64,000 bases of DNA from Bacteroidales bacterium. GTDB taxonomy: Bacteria; Bacteroidota; Bacteroidia; Bacteroidales; GCA-2711565. A program made the translations under genes and the position numbers. The stretch is taken from positions 1 through 64,000 of the forward strand of contig JANQLW010000039.1 of NCBI GenBank assembly GCA_028280405.1, written 5' to 3'. Below are positions 18,785-29,014 of this stretch, piece after piece; positions within the stretch are counted from its first letter, which is position 1; each line of letters starts with the position of its first letter. The notes under the pieces are model-generated. The model was given only the letters and a program-made list of their open reading frames with translations. It did no database searches and was not told the DNA's origin.

Positions 18785-20332
18785 ATGCCATTAAAACAAA
18801 AAACTTCCGATTTAAAGGAGAGAATGAAGAATGCCCTTAAAGGTGGTGGTTCCAAAGCTATTGAAAAACAAAAGGCAATTGGAAAACTTACAGCGAGGGA
18901 AAGGATTATTGCCATATTGGATCCTAAATCATTCCATGAGTACGATCTTTTTGTTGAACATGCAGCGAAAGATTTTGATATGGAAAAAAAACGCCTTCCT
19001 GGTGATGGTGTAATTACCGGTACCGGTACGATCATGGGTAAGCCTGTTTGTATATATGCACAGGATTTTACAGTAGCCGGAGGTTCTTTAGGTTATATGC
19101 ATGCAAAAAAAATTACCAAAATTATGGACCATGCCATGAAGCTTAAAGTGCCAATTATTGGGATTAATGACTCTGGTGGAGCTCGTATTCAGGAAGGAGT
19201 TAATTCATTAGCTGGTTATGGTGAAATTTTTTATCGTAATACTAAAGCGTCAGGAATAGTTCCGCAAATTTCTGTTATCCTTGGACCATGTGCTGGCGGA
19301 GCTGTGTATTCTCCTGCATTGACTGATTTTGTTTTTGTAGTTGACAATATTTCTAAAATGTTTATTACAGGTCCTGAGGTTATTAAAACTGTATTAGGTG
19401 AAGAAATCTCAATGGAAGAACTTGGCGGTGCGAAAGTTCATTCTGAAACTACAGGCAATGCCCACTTCTATGCGGAAAGTGAGCAAGAATGTTTTGATCA
19501 GATTAAACAGCTAATCAGTTTTATTCCATGGAATAATAAGAAAAAGGCAATGGCTTTCCCAAAGAAGCAGCCTAAGTCAAAAATTTATCCGATTGACTCT
19601 ATTATTCCAACTGATCCAAAAACCCCTTATGATGTACGTGATGTTATCAGAGCTATCAGTGATGATAGTGAATTCTTTGAAGTACAGGAAAAATTTGCAG
19701 CTAACATTGTAATTGGATACGGACGTATAAATGGAGATACTGTTGCTTATGTAGCAAATCAACCTAATGTTTTAGCTGGTGTGCTTGATGTTGATTCGTC
19801 AGATAAAGCGGGTCGTTTTATTCGTTATTGTGATGCTTTCAATATTCCTTTGATAACATTGGTTGATCTTCCGGGTTATTTACCTGGTATTGATCAGGAG
19901 CATGCAGGTGTAATTCGTCATGGTGCAAAAGTACTTTATGCATATTCAGAAGCAACTGTTCCAAAAATTACGTTGGTATTACGTAAAGCTTATGGTGGTG
20001 GATATATTGCCATGTGTTCACATCACTTAAGAGCAGATTTTGTATTTGCATGGCCTACTGCTGAAATTGCTGTAATGGGCCCTGAAGGAGCTGCTAATAT
20101 TATTTTCCGTAAGGAAATTATGAATGCTGAAAATCCGGATGAAATGCGTCAGCAAAAGGTAGATGAATATAGAAGTAAGTTTGCGAATCCATATGTGGCT
20201 GCAGCTTACGGTTATATTGATGCAGTGATTGAACCTGCAGAAACCAGAAAAATGCTTATTCATGCGCTTGATATTTCTGCAAACAAAACTGAGGAATGCT
20301 TGGATAAGAAACATGGTGTGCCACCATTTTAA
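18785..20332 (+). CDS. Acyl-CoA carboxylase carboxyltransferase subunit (propionyl-/methylmalonyl-CoA type)
   Basis: GGSKAIEKQKAIGKLTARERI, DSGGARIQEGV, GPCAGGAVYSPALTDF, DLPGYLPGIDQEHAGVIRHGAK. Confidence 0.93.
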   Translation: MPLKQKTSDLKERMKNALKGGGSKAIEKQKAIGKLTARERIIAILDPKSFHEYDLFVEHAAKDFDMEKKRLPGDGVITGTGTIMGKPVCIYAQDFTVAGGSLGYMHAKKITKIMDHAMKLKVPIIGINDSGGARIQEGVNSLAGYGEIFYRNTKASGIVPQISVILGPCAGGAVYSPALTDFVFVVDNISKMFITGPEVIKTVLGEEISMEELGGAKVHSETTGNAHFYAESEQECFDQIKQLISFIPWNNKKKAMAFPKKQPKSKIYPIDSIIPTDPKTPYDVRDVIRAISDDSEFFEVQEKFAANIVIGYGRINGDTVAYVANQPNVLAGVLDVDSSDKAGRFIRYCDAFNIPLITLVDLPGYLPGIDQEHAGVIRHGAKVLYAYSEATVPKITLVLRKAYGGGYIAMCSHHLRADFVFAWPTAEIAVMGPEGAANIIFRKEIMNAENPDEMRQQKVDEYRSKFANPYVAAAYGYIDAVIEPAETRKMLIHALDISANKTEECLDKKHGVPPF

Positions 20333-20347
20333 TAGCGGAGGTCGTTT

Positions 20348-20677
20348 ATGAGTAAGAAGAAAAATGAAAATGTGAAATACGGCTCGTTGGTTATTGAGGG
20401 AGTTGAATATCAAACCATATTAACCGAAAAGTATAAAACCAGAAAACCTTATCAGGAAAAGGATTTTAGTGTTATTACTTCTTTTATCTCCGGAACGATT
20501 GTTGATGTTTTTGTTAAAGAGAAGAAGAAAGTAGAAAAAGGTGCTCCATTACTGGCCCTTGAAGCAATGAAAATGAAAAATCAAATTGTGGCTCCAATAA
20601 GTGGTGTGGTAAAAAAGATACATGTAAAGAATAACGATAAAGTTGTTAAAGGTCAATTACTCGTTGAGCTGGAATAA
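20348..20677 (+). CDS. Biotin carboxyl carrier protein
   Basis: EAMKMKN biotin acceptor motif in a lipoyl/biotinyl domain. Confidence 0.9.
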   Translation: MSKKKNENVKYGSLVIEGVEYQTILTEKYKTRKPYQEKDFSVITSFISGTIVDVFVKEKKKVEKGAPLLALEAMKMKNQIVAPISGVVKKIHVKNNDKVVKGQLLVELE

Positions 20678-20708
20678 CGAATGAAGTTGTCTAAAAAGTG
20701 TAATAGTA

Positions 20709-20737
20709 CGTCATTCTGAAACGAGTTCAGAATGACG
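20709..20737. terminator. Perfect hairpin of the common CATTCTGA-type intergenic repeat class
   Basis: CGTCATTCTGAA acgag TTCAGAATGACG between convergent genes. Confidence 0.6.
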
Positions 20738-20771
20738 GCTAAAATAGCTTTTGGGACAGCCCCTTTTGCTT

Positions 20772-21434
20772 TTATTCTTGTATTGGTTGGAATAACTGAT
20801 TCGTATTCTGGATCATCTCCAGAACAGCTTCTTTGCCAAGATTCGATTTGGAGGAACTCACTAAAAATTGGGGGAGTTCGCTCCATTTTTCTTTTAAGGT
20901 CTTTTTGTAAGTTTCAATATTACTGATTAATTTTTCTTTCCCGATCTTATCAGCTTTTGTAAAAATCAAAATAAAAGGAAGTTGGTTAATCCCAAACCAT
21001 TCAATAAATTCCAGGTCGTTTTTTTGAGGTTCATGACGGGAATCTATTAAAATAAATGTGCACATCAGATTCTCCCGTTTCATCAGGTATTTGTGAATCA
21101 TTTGTCCCCATTTTTCCCTGTCTTTTTTTGAAGATTTAGCAAAACCATACCCAGGTAAATCAACCAGATACCATTCATCATTTATTAAGAAGTGATTGAT
21201 GAGCTGAGTTTTTCCAGGAGTTGAAGATGTTTTGGCCAGATTTTTTCTGCCCGTAAGCATATTTATCAAAGAAGATTTTCCAACGTTCGATCTCCCTATA
21301 AAAGCATATTCAGGCAATTTAGGTTCCGGACACATCGTATGTTTTGGACTGCTACATACAAACTCCGCGTTATTTATTTTCATGGTTTCATGGTTAGAAG
21401 GGAAGCAATCCTTTATTTTGATATTTAATCCCAA
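20772..21434 (-). CDS. engB: Ribosome biogenesis GTPase EngB/YsxC/YihA
   Basis: GRSNVGKSSLINMLTGRKNLAKTSSTPGKTQLINHF, DLPGYGFAK, TKADK. Confidence 0.95.
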   Translation of the reverse strand: MGLNIKIKDCFPSNHETMKINNAEFVCSSPKHTMCPEPKLPEYAFIGRSNVGKSSLINMLTGRKNLAKTSSTPGKTQLINHFLINDEWYLVDLPGYGFAKSSKKDREKWGQMIHKYLMKRENLMCTFILIDSRHEPQKNDLEFIEWFGINQLPFILIFTKADKIGKEKLISNIETYKKTLKEKWSELPQFLVSSSKSNLGKEAVLEMIQNTNQLFQPIQE

Positions 21435-21488
21435 TATGTAAATTAATGGGATGTTGTTTTTGTTATAGGATTGCTTCCCATTAAAATC

Positions 21489-22415
21489 TTACTTTTTATA
21501 GGTACTTATATGCCTATCTTTTTTATAATCGTATATGTCTGAAATGGTTACTATAATACCAGTTTCTTCAACATGTCCAAAATGATCATTTACCGCTGTC
21601 CCAAAGGTCTTCATGGTTGAAGATAAGTTCATGTAAGCATTAAAAAGTGGCGGAATATTTTCATTTAAAGCTCTCACTTTTTGAACCAGTATTTTATAAT
21701 CTTCTTCATAATTACAACCCTGAAAAATACTGTTTAATGCTTTTTCATTTGTAGTTAATATAAGTGGATTTCTAGGCCTGATTAATTCTTCTTTATCGGG
21801 AAAGTATTTATTCATAAAAAACAAAATCATGTCTCTTGCCACATTATCAAAATGTGGATACATGGTCACTTTGCCAAATAAGTATTTTACATCAGGATTA
21901 TCAATAACAATAGACCCTAAACCATCCCAGATGTTGTCCAGAGAATACATCCCTTTTCTGATATTATTGGTAGGCTGATACATGGGCTGAACAAAAGACC
22001 TTCCCAATTCAATAGTAGAATGAAGGTATTCTTTAATGAATTTTTCACTATAACTAAACAATCTGGAAGTTGGAGAATGCACTTCATCTTTTCCTATAAC
22101 TTCCAGGTCCTTTCCATGGATGAATCTATACCCGCCTATAATTTCCTTGTCGATAGGATTCCATACAATTAATTGTTTGAATGGTTTATCTGCTGTATCA
22201 TAATCATCAATATCCAGTGCTTTTCCCGTTCCTCCTTTTGCATCCCTGAATGTGATTTCACGCAACCTTCCAACTTCTTTCATGAGATTTGGGGATGTCT
22301 CACTTGAAAAGATGTAAATTTTATTATTTCCATAATTTGTATCCCTGACAAATACTTCATCAGTGAGTTCCTGTTCCAACAACTTTTTATCAACTGGGGG
22401 TATTATTGTTTCCAT
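21489..22415 (-). CDS. GNAT-fold acyltransferase, hemolysin/OlsB-like; probable GlsB
   Basis: LREITFRDAKGGTGKALDIDDYD...IIGGYRF...ELGRSFVQP; adjacent to an O-acyltransferase. Confidence 0.65.
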   Translation of the reverse strand: METIIPPVDKKLLEQELTDEVFVRDTNYGNNKIYIFSSETSPNLMKEVGRLREITFRDAKGGTGKALDIDDYDTADKPFKQLIVWNPIDKEIIGGYRFIHGKDLEVIGKDEVHSPTSRLFSYSEKFIKEYLHSTIELGRSFVQPMYQPTNNIRKGMYSLDNIWDGLGSIVIDNPDVKYLFGKVTMYPHFDNVARDMILFFMNKYFPDKEELIRPRNPLILTTNEKALNSIFQGCNYEEDYKILVQKVRALNENIPPLFNAYMNLSSTMKTFGTAVNDHFGHVEETGIIVTISDIYDYKKDRHISTYKK

Positions 22416-22436
22416 GTGGCTTATTTTTATTCAAAT

Positions 22437-23288
22437 TTAATAATTAAATTCTGACTCCGGATTCTTAGCCAGATCGTAAACATGTTCTTTTAAAAGTTTT
22501 GCCCATTCAGCATTCGAAAATCTTTTGTCAAAGGTTTGGTAAGGAATCGGTTTCCCAAAAGTTATATTGATCGTTTTATTGTTTTGTTTGTACATTTCAT
22601 CTACTAAATATAGCATTTCCAGATTGGCTTTTAATCCGAAAAATTTCCTGAGGTTAGCTAGGTTGTAAAAAAAGTTTGAATTTCTTCCATCAATATAGGT
22701 AGGGATGATATCTCTTTCGTATTTCTTAGCTTTGGTGATGAACGTTTTTTTCCATTCAAGATCTTTAATTTCTCCTTTTTGTTTTCTGGAGCAAAAGCCG
22801 GCCGGGAAATAAAGCAGAACGACATCTGATGCAAAGGTGTCATTTATTAGTTGGATATTAGAAGCATTGCTCCCATGTTTATTTACCGGTACGAATATAT
22901 CTTCAGAATTCGGGATGTTGAGTAAGATGTCATTTACAGGAAACTTTATATCTTCCCTGATTGAAGCAACTGCATGCATTAAAGCTAATCCATCTATGCC
23001 TCCCAGAGGATGGTTTGCTGCAATTAATGGCCGTTCAATAGATTTAATATTATCAAGCCCTATGGTATGAATATTAGTCCCGAATTCTTCCAGCATTTTG
23101 CCAACCTGAACCAACCCTTTATATCGGTAATTTTTGCTGATGAATGCATTTAATTCATCTTCATGAATAATTCGCCTTAAGTACTGAATGATAAATCCCG
23201 GTATTATTTTAAGTAATGTTGGATTCTTTTTACGTATTACTTCTTTCAGATTAATAAAGTTTTCGTATCTCGTTTCTGATTCTGTCAT
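22437..23288 (-). CDS. 1-acylglycerol-3-phosphate-like O-acyltransferase; probable GlsA/OlsA
   Basis: PLIAANHPLGGIDGLALMHA (HxxxxD-type), LLYFPAGFCSRKQKGEIKDLEWKKTF. Confidence 0.7.
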   Translation of the reverse strand: MTESETRYENFINLKEVIRKKNPTLLKIIPGFIIQYLRRIIHEDELNAFISKNYRYKGLVQVGKMLEEFGTNIHTIGLDNIKSIERPLIAANHPLGGIDGLALMHAVASIREDIKFPVNDILLNIPNSEDIFVPVNKHGSNASNIQLINDTFASDVVLLYFPAGFCSRKQKGEIKDLEWKKTFITKAKKYERDIIPTYIDGRNSNFFYNLANLRKFFGLKANLEMLYLVDEMYKQNNKTINITFGKPIPYQTFDKRFSNAEWAKLLKEHVYDLAKNPESEFNY

Positions 23289-23473
23289 CAGTTCCCTTTT
23301 CTTTTTTAGTGCATATTCTTCTTACAAATTTAGAATATATCTAATGAAATTTAAAAGAATTCAATACTTAAAAATTGGGAGAAATAAAAAATATAGGGAA
23401 ATTCTGATGTGAATAGTCAAAATTCAGAGACTGAATAGGATGATTTTTTGTTGAGAAAAACATTTAACAAAAT

Positions 23474-23588
23474 GAAACATCCATGAGAATAAATTTTTAC
23501 ACAAAAAAATGATGATAGCATGGATGTTCCCTGTCTGCCGACAGGCAGGTATCTGACAAATAAAAAATAAAATTATAAACAGATGAAA
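23474..23588. repeat. 115-bp structured dispersed repeat, copy 2
   Basis: Near-identical to 4465-4579; perfect AACATCCATG...CATGGATGTT arms. Confidence 0.9.
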
Positions 23589-23603
23589 CTTTTTATTAAC
23601 AAT

Positions 23604-23630
23604 GTGGTAAAAGGTGGTAAAAAGTGGTAA
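23604..23630 (+). promoter_or_regulatory. Predicted MraZ box (three TGGTA repeats at 10-bp period)
   Basis: TGGTA-AAAGG-TGGTA-AAAAG-TGGTA upstream of mraZ, matching TGGNN-N5 architecture. Confidence 0.75.
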
Positions 23631-23660
23631 TTTATTTAGTATATTTACGCCATAAAATCA

Positions 23661-24128
23661 ATGAAATTGGCAGAATTAATAGGGACATATGAATGCAAAG
23701 TGGATGTAAAAGGGAGACTGATGTTTCCGTCTACATTGAAAGCTCAAATTCCTTCTGCCGAATCTCAGGGGTTCGTTGTAAAGCGAAGCATTTTTATGAA
23801 ATGTTTAGAGTTGTACCCCCTTGAAGAATGGAAAACGGAAAGCTCCCGGATCAATAAGCTAAACCGTTTTAAGAAGAAGAATGTTGATTTTATCAGAAAA
23901 TTTATGGCTGGCGTTAAACTCGTTGAGCTGGATAAAACCGGTAGGATATTAATTCCGAAGGAACTGATAAATTATGGTGGAATCCAAAAGGAAATTGTTT
24001 TAGCATCAGTTGTAAATAAAGTTGAAATATGGGATAAGTCTGAATACGAAAAGGCCATTGATTATGATCCGGATGAATTTGCTGATTTGGCTGAAGATGT
24101 AATGGGCGACGTTGAACCTGAACTATAG
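23661..24128 (+). CDS. mraZ: Transcriptional regulator MraZ
   Basis: GTYECKVDVKGRLMFPSTLKAQ...LVELDKTGRILIPKEL; head of dcw cluster. Confidence 0.95.
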   Translation: MKLAELIGTYECKVDVKGRLMFPSTLKAQIPSAESQGFVVKRSIFMKCLELYPLEEWKTESSRINKLNRFKKKNVDFIRKFMAGVKLVELDKTGRILIPKELINYGGIQKEIVLASVVNKVEIWDKSEYEKAIDYDPDEFADLAEDVMGDVEPEL

Positions 24129-24132
24129 ACTG

Positions 24133-25026
24133 ATGTATCATAAACCTGTCCTTTTAAACGAATGCATTGCGGGATTAGCCATTCGACCTGATGGAATATA
24201 TGTAGATGTCACATTTGGTGGAGGTGGTCATTCCAAAGAGATTCTTCGGAATTTAGGAGAAGGGCAATTAGTTGCTTTTGACCAGGATGAAGATGCCATA
24301 GCAAATAAGCCGGAAGATGATCGTTTGTTGCTGGTTAAATCAAATTTCAGATACCTCAAAAACTTTCTTCAGTTATACAAGCAGTTACCTGTGGATGGGA
24401 TTTTAGCAGATCTTGGAATTTCTTCCCATCAGATAGATGATGCGGAACGTGGTTTCTCCACACGCTTTAATGCAGACCTCGATATGCGGATGGATAGAAA
24501 TCATTCAGTTTCTGCAAAAGAAGTTGTAAATACTTATTCGTTCGAACAGTTGAAAAATATATTTCATCTCTATGGAGAACTGAAAAGTGCCTATAAGATT
24601 GCAAATCATTTGATCAATGTCAGGTCGGATAAGGAGATTGCTACAACTAATGAATTGAAGGATGTTTTGTCGGGATTTGCTCCGAGAAATAAAGAACAAA
24701 AGTTTTATGCTCAGGTCTTTCAGGCTTTAAGAATCGAGGTTAATGAAGAGCTTCAGGCATTAAGAGAAATGCTTGAGCAGAGTTTAGGAGTGTTAAAGCC
24801 TGGTGGGAGATTGGTTGTTATTTCATATCATTCTCTCGAAGACCGCTTAGTTAAGAATTTTTTAAAAACAGGAAATTTTGAAGGAAAACTTGAAAAGGAC
24901 TTTTATGGAAATCCAAAAGTTGATTTTAAACTGATAAATAAAAAACCTATAGTCTCAACCGAAAAAGAGTTGGAAGAAAATACGAGGTCCAGAAGTGCAA
25001 AATTGAGAATAGCAGAAAAGATATAG
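24133..25026 (+). CDS. rsmH: 16S rRNA m4C1402 methyltransferase RsmH
   Basis: MYHKPVLLNECIAGL, DVTFGGGGHSKEIL, ADLGISSHQID, YHSLEDRLVKNFL. Confidence 0.96.
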   Translation: MYHKPVLLNECIAGLAIRPDGIYVDVTFGGGGHSKEILRNLGEGQLVAFDQDEDAIANKPEDDRLLLVKSNFRYLKNFLQLYKQLPVDGILADLGISSHQIDDAERGFSTRFNADLDMRMDRNHSVSAKEVVNTYSFEQLKNIFHLYGELKSAYKIANHLINVRSDKEIATTNELKDVLSGFAPRNKEQKFYAQVFQALRIEVNEELQALREMLEQSLGVLKPGGRLVVISYHSLEDRLVKNFLKTGNFEGKLEKDFYGNPKVDFKLINKKPIVSTEKELEENTRSRSAKLRIAEKI

Positions 25027-25027
25027 A

Positions 25028-25423
25028 ATGCCTAAAAAGAATGAATTAAAATATAATAAACTCAAAAAATCTGAGGATAAGGGCACTGTAAGCTCAAGTG
25101 GAGGTAAAGTCGTTAAGACTGTGCTTGGGGGCAGTTTTTTGTCTAAGGATTCTTCATTCAGGATGCTTCCGTTTTTATTCTTTCTGACGCTACTTGGTGT
25201 AATCTATATCGCTAATATTTACTATGCTGAAAAAAGCATGAGGCAAATTGATGATTATCATGTTTCTCTGAAAGAGTTGAGGTATGAATATATCTCAACA
25301 CATACTAAGCTGATGAGAATAAGCAAGCAGTCTGAACTCGTAAAAAGGCTAAAGCCTTTGAATATCAAAGAATCTGTAATACCTCCGTATAAAATTGTTT
25401 ATAAAAAAACTAAGGCTGATTAA
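25028..25423 (+). CDS. ftsL: FtsL-like division protein
   Basis: Small bitopic protein between rsmH and ftsI. Confidence 0.7.
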   Translation: MPKKNELKYNKLKKSEDKGTVSSSGGKVVKTVLGGSFLSKDSSFRMLPFLFFLTLLGVIYIANIYYAEKSMRQIDDYHVSLKELRYEYISTHTKLMRISKQSELVKRLKPLNIKESVIPPYKIVYKKTKAD

Positions 25424-27549
25424 TGACTGCTGCAAAAAACATAAAACGTGATATTTTATGGAGAGTATATCTGGTATATGCTCTTGTTTTGCTATTTGGA
25501 GTGGCTATCGTTTTAAAGCTGGCCTATATCCAGTTTAGAGAGGGTGAAGCTTTATTAAAAAAAGCCCAGCAGCAGGAATTGAAATTTTTTAACCTTGAAG
25601 CCAGTAGAGGAAATATCTACGCGGATGATGGCAGTTTGCTTGCAACCAGTATTCCTGTTTTTGAATTAAGGATGGATGTGGATTCAGAGAATATCTCAGA
25701 TAAATTATTCTACTCAAAGGTAGATTCTCTAGCTTATCACTTTTCAAGACTGTTTCCTCATCTTTCAAAATCTGCTTATAAGCAAAAACTTAAAAAAGCC
25801 AGGAAAAAAGGTAATCGGTATTTGCTGATTGCAAGAAATGTAAATTATGAGCAATTACAAATTGTAAAAACTTTTCCAATTCTCCGTTTAGGAAAGTTTA
25901 AAGGTGGTTTAATTGCAATTCCCAGAACTCAACGTCAAATGCCTTTTGGGGAGTTAGCCCGAAGAACAATAGGCTATGAAAACAAGAAGGAGAATTTGTT
26001 TGTAGGATTGGAAGGCGCTTATGCTGATGTGATAGAAGGGGTGTCAGGTAAGCAGTTAAAAAGAAAAGTTAATAATGGAGACTGGATCCCGATTAATGAT
26101 GAGAATGGCGTTCAGCCTATTGATGGGAAAGATTTGATAACAACTATTGATGTGAATATTCAGGATGTTGCACAGAATGCTCTGTATGAACACTTAAAGG
26201 AACATAAGGCTTTTCAGGGCTGTGCCATATTGATGGAAGTAGCTACCGGTCATATAAAAGCAATTGCCAATCTTCGTTTAGATACCATTGATAGTACTTA
26301 TAAAGAATCTTATAATTACGCTATAGCAGAAAGTGTTGAACCCGGTTCTACATTTAAGTTGGTGTCATTTATGGCAGCACTTGAATTTAATAAAGTAAAA
26401 CTCACAGATAGTCTTGAAACCGGAAATGGATGGAAACGTTATTATGGCCAAACCATGAAGGATGACCATAAGATCGGAGATGGAAAAATTACTGCCCGAA
26501 CCGCTTTTGAAAAATCTTCAAATGTTGGTACATCAATAATCATTGAAAATGCCTTTAAAGAAAATCCTGCCGAATTTGTTGATTTTATTTATGGAATAAA
26601 GCTCAATAAAAAGCTAGGTATAGAAATTCAGGGAGAAAGGCCTCCTGTTATCAAGCATCCGAGTAATAAGAAGTATTGGTACGGAACAAGTTTGCCCTGG
26701 ATGTCTATCGGATATGAGCTACAGCTAACGCCTATACAGACCTTAGCCATTTATAATGCGGTAGCAAACAATGGGAAATATATAAAACCCATGTTTGTTA
26801 AAGGAATTCGTCATGGAGGAAAACTGATTAAGACTTTTGAAACGGAAGTTCTAAATGAAAAAATATGTTCTCAATTTACTATAGATACACTAAAGTCATT
26901 AATGGAAGGAGTTGTAGAAAGAGGAACTGCCAGTTTAACCTTAAAAAATACGATTTATAAAATCGCCGGTAAAACCGGTACTGCCCAAATTGCCAAAGGG
27001 AAGCAGGGCTATGATAAAAAGAATTACAATGCATCATTTGCCGGATACTTCCCGGCTGATAATCCTAAGTATTCATGTATTGTCGTGGTTAATAACCCCA
27101 AAAGCGGACGTATATACGGAAGTTCTGTTGCTGCTCCGGTCTTTAAAGAAATAGCAGATAAAGTTTATGCTAGTGAGTTAAACATTCATGCTGAAAGTGA
27201 ATATCTCGCAGATGATTTAAACAGATATGTCAGAGGAAAAGGAAATACTAAGGACCTTAAACTATTATACGAAACTTTTAATTCTCATACTGAAATAGAG
27301 CAGTATGCCGACTGGGCTACTTTCAAAGCCGATTCCACGAATGTACAGCTTTCTGCATTGCAATTTGATCAAGATATTGTGCCAAATGTAAAAGGAATGG
27401 GAGCTCGTGACGCAACCTATTTGCTTGAAAAGGCAGGCTTAAAAGTAGAGTCAATTGGAAGAGGGTTGGTGTCAAGCCAGTCCTTGCGCCCCGGCTTAAA
27501 AGTGAAACCTGGTGAAACCATCATTTTAAACCTTAAAACTAATATATAA
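25423..27549 (+). CDS. ftsI: Penicillin-binding protein FtsI with PASTA domain
   Basis: ASRGNIYADDG, PGSTFKLVSF, KSSNVGTS, KTGTAQ; C-terminal PASTA VPNVKGMGARDATYLLEKAGL. Confidence 0.95.
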   Translation: MTAAKNIKRDILWRVYLVYALVLLFGVAIVLKLAYIQFREGEALLKKAQQQELKFFNLEASRGNIYADDGSLLATSIPVFELRMDVDSENISDKLFYSKVDSLAYHFSRLFPHLSKSAYKQKLKKARKKGNRYLLIARNVNYEQLQIVKTFPILRLGKFKGGLIAIPRTQRQMPFGELARRTIGYENKKENLFVGLEGAYADVIEGVSGKQLKRKVNNGDWIPINDENGVQPIDGKDLITTIDVNIQDVAQNALYEHLKEHKAFQGCAILMEVATGHIKAIANLRLDTIDSTYKESYNYAIAESVEPGSTFKLVSFMAALEFNKVKLTDSLETGNGWKRYYGQTMKDDHKIGDGKITARTAFEKSSNVGTSIIIENAFKENPAEFVDFIYGIKLNKKLGIEIQGERPPVIKHPSNKKYWYGTSLPWMSIGYELQLTPIQTLAIYNAVANNGKYIKPMFVKGIRHGGKLIKTFETEVLNEKICSQFTIDTLKSLMEGVVERGTASLTLKNTIYKIAGKTGTAQIAKGKQGYDKKNYNASFAGYFPADNPKYSCIVVVNNPKSGRIYGSSVAAPVFKEIADKVYASELNIHAESEYLADDLNRYVRGKGNTKDLKLLYETFNSHTEIEQYADWATFKADSTNVQLSALQFDQDIVPNVKGMGARDATYLLEKAGLKVESIGRGLVSSQSLRPGLKVKPGETIILNLKTNI

Positions 27550-29010
27550 GTGAAAAACTTAAACGACATATTAACTGTTATTGAAACCAAAGAAATTTTT
27601 GGTACTACTGATGTTTTGATAAAATCATTAGTTTTTGATTCCAGAAAAGTCGTTGAAGATTCCATATATTTTGCTATTCCCGGAACTCAGGTTGATGGGC
27701 ATCAGTTTATAGAGAATGCCGTTCATGCTGGTGCCTGTACTATTGTCTGTGAGATGTTTCCTGAGAGACTGGAAAAGGGAATCACTTATATTAAAGTCAA
27801 ATCATCCAGAAAAACACTAGCCTTGATATCAGCTGCCTTTTTTGATTATCCTTCTGAAAACTTAAAACTTGTAGGTGTTACCGGAACGAACGGTAAAACA
27901 ACCATTGTTTCAATTCTTTATAAACTATTTAAAGATTTAGGCCATCAGGTTGGATTATTATCAACCATAGAGAATAAAATAAATGACAAAATACTGGAAG
28001 CTACTCATACAACGCCTGATGTTGTTCAGATTAATTCCCTGTTGGCAGAAATGCTAAATGAAGGTGTTGAATATTGTTTCATGGAAGTAAGCTCTCATGC
28101 TGTTGATCAGGATCGTACTTTGGGTTTGCACTTTGCAGGTGGAATTTTTACAAACCTGACTCACGACCATCTTGATTATCATAAAGATTTCAAATCTTAC
28201 CTGACTGCTAAAAAGAAATTCTTCGACAGTTTGTCTGAAGAAGCTTTTGCCCTGACTAATTCTGATGATAAGAATGGAATGGTAATGCTGCAAAATACGA
28301 AAGCTGAAAAATACACATATGGCTTAAGAGGTGTGGCCGATTACAATTGTAAGATTATCGAAAACCAATTTGATGGCCTTCAATTACTGATAGATAACCA
28401 ACCTGTCTGGTTTAAGTTAATAGGCAGGTTCAACGCATATAATATAATGGCTGTATATGCTACAGCAATTTTATTAGGAAAAGACAGTATCGAAATCTTA
28501 ACCGAATTGAGTAAGCAGGAAGCTGCCGATGGCCGGTTTGATCAGATGCATTCAAAAGAAGGGATCGCTATTATCATTGACTATGCACATACTCCCGATG
28601 CATTGAAAAATGTATTAAACACTATTTCCAGTATTAGAAATGGAAACGAACAGTTAATCACCCTGGTAGGTGCAGGAGGTAACAGGGATAAAGCAAAACG
28701 ACCTTTAATGGCAAAGATTGCTTGCAGCTTAAGTGATAAAGTAATTCTGACTTCAGATAATCCACGTGATGAAGACCCTGAAGCAATTATAGAAGATATG
28801 AAAGCAGGGCTGGATCCTACTGAAAAAAGAAAAGTGATCTCAATTACGAATAGAATTGAGGCGATCAAAACTGCAGCTGCAATTGCTCAAAAAGGTGATA
28901 TCATTTTGTTGGCCGGAAAAGGACATGAGAAATACCAGGTGGTCAAAGGAGAAATTCTTCACCTGGATGAGAAAGAAATTATTAAAGAAGTTTTAACCAT
29001 AAACAATTAA
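27550..29010 (+). CDS. murE: UDP-MurNAc-tripeptide synthetase MurE
   Basis: [32 protein letters not shown] start. Confidence 0.96.
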   Translation: MKNLNDILTVIETKEIFGTTDVLIKSLVFDSRKVVEDSIYFAIPGTQVDGHQFIENAVHAGACTIVCEMFPERLEKGITYIKVKSSRKTLALISAAFFDYPSENLKLVGVTGTNGKTTIVSILYKLFKDLGHQVGLLSTIENKINDKILEATHTTPDVVQINSLLAEMLNEGVEYCFMEVSSHAVDQDRTLGLHFAGGIFTNLTHDHLDYHKDFKSYLTAKKKFFDSLSEEAFALTNSDDKNGMVMLQNTKAEKYTYGLRGVADYNCKIIENQFDGLQLLIDNQPVWFKLIGRFNAYNIMAVYATAILLGKDSIEILTELSKQEAADGRFDQMHSKEGIAIIIDYAHTPDALKNVLNTISSIRNGNEQLITLVGAGGNRDKAKRPLMAKIACSLSDKVILTSDNPRDEDPEAIIEDMKAGLDPTEKRKVISITNRIEAIKTAAAIAQKGDIILLAGKGHEKYQVVKGEILHLDEKEIIKEVLTINN

Positions 29011-29014
29011 AACT

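Noticed and set aside
18628-19035. 135-aa minus ORF over the carboxyltransferase start
   Set aside because: Antisense to a strongly conserved coding sequence.
23605-23629. Possible CRISPR-like short tandem repeat (GTGGTAAAAG)x3
   Set aside because: Three 10-bp units without spacers directly upstream of mraZ fit an MraZ box, not a CRISPR array.
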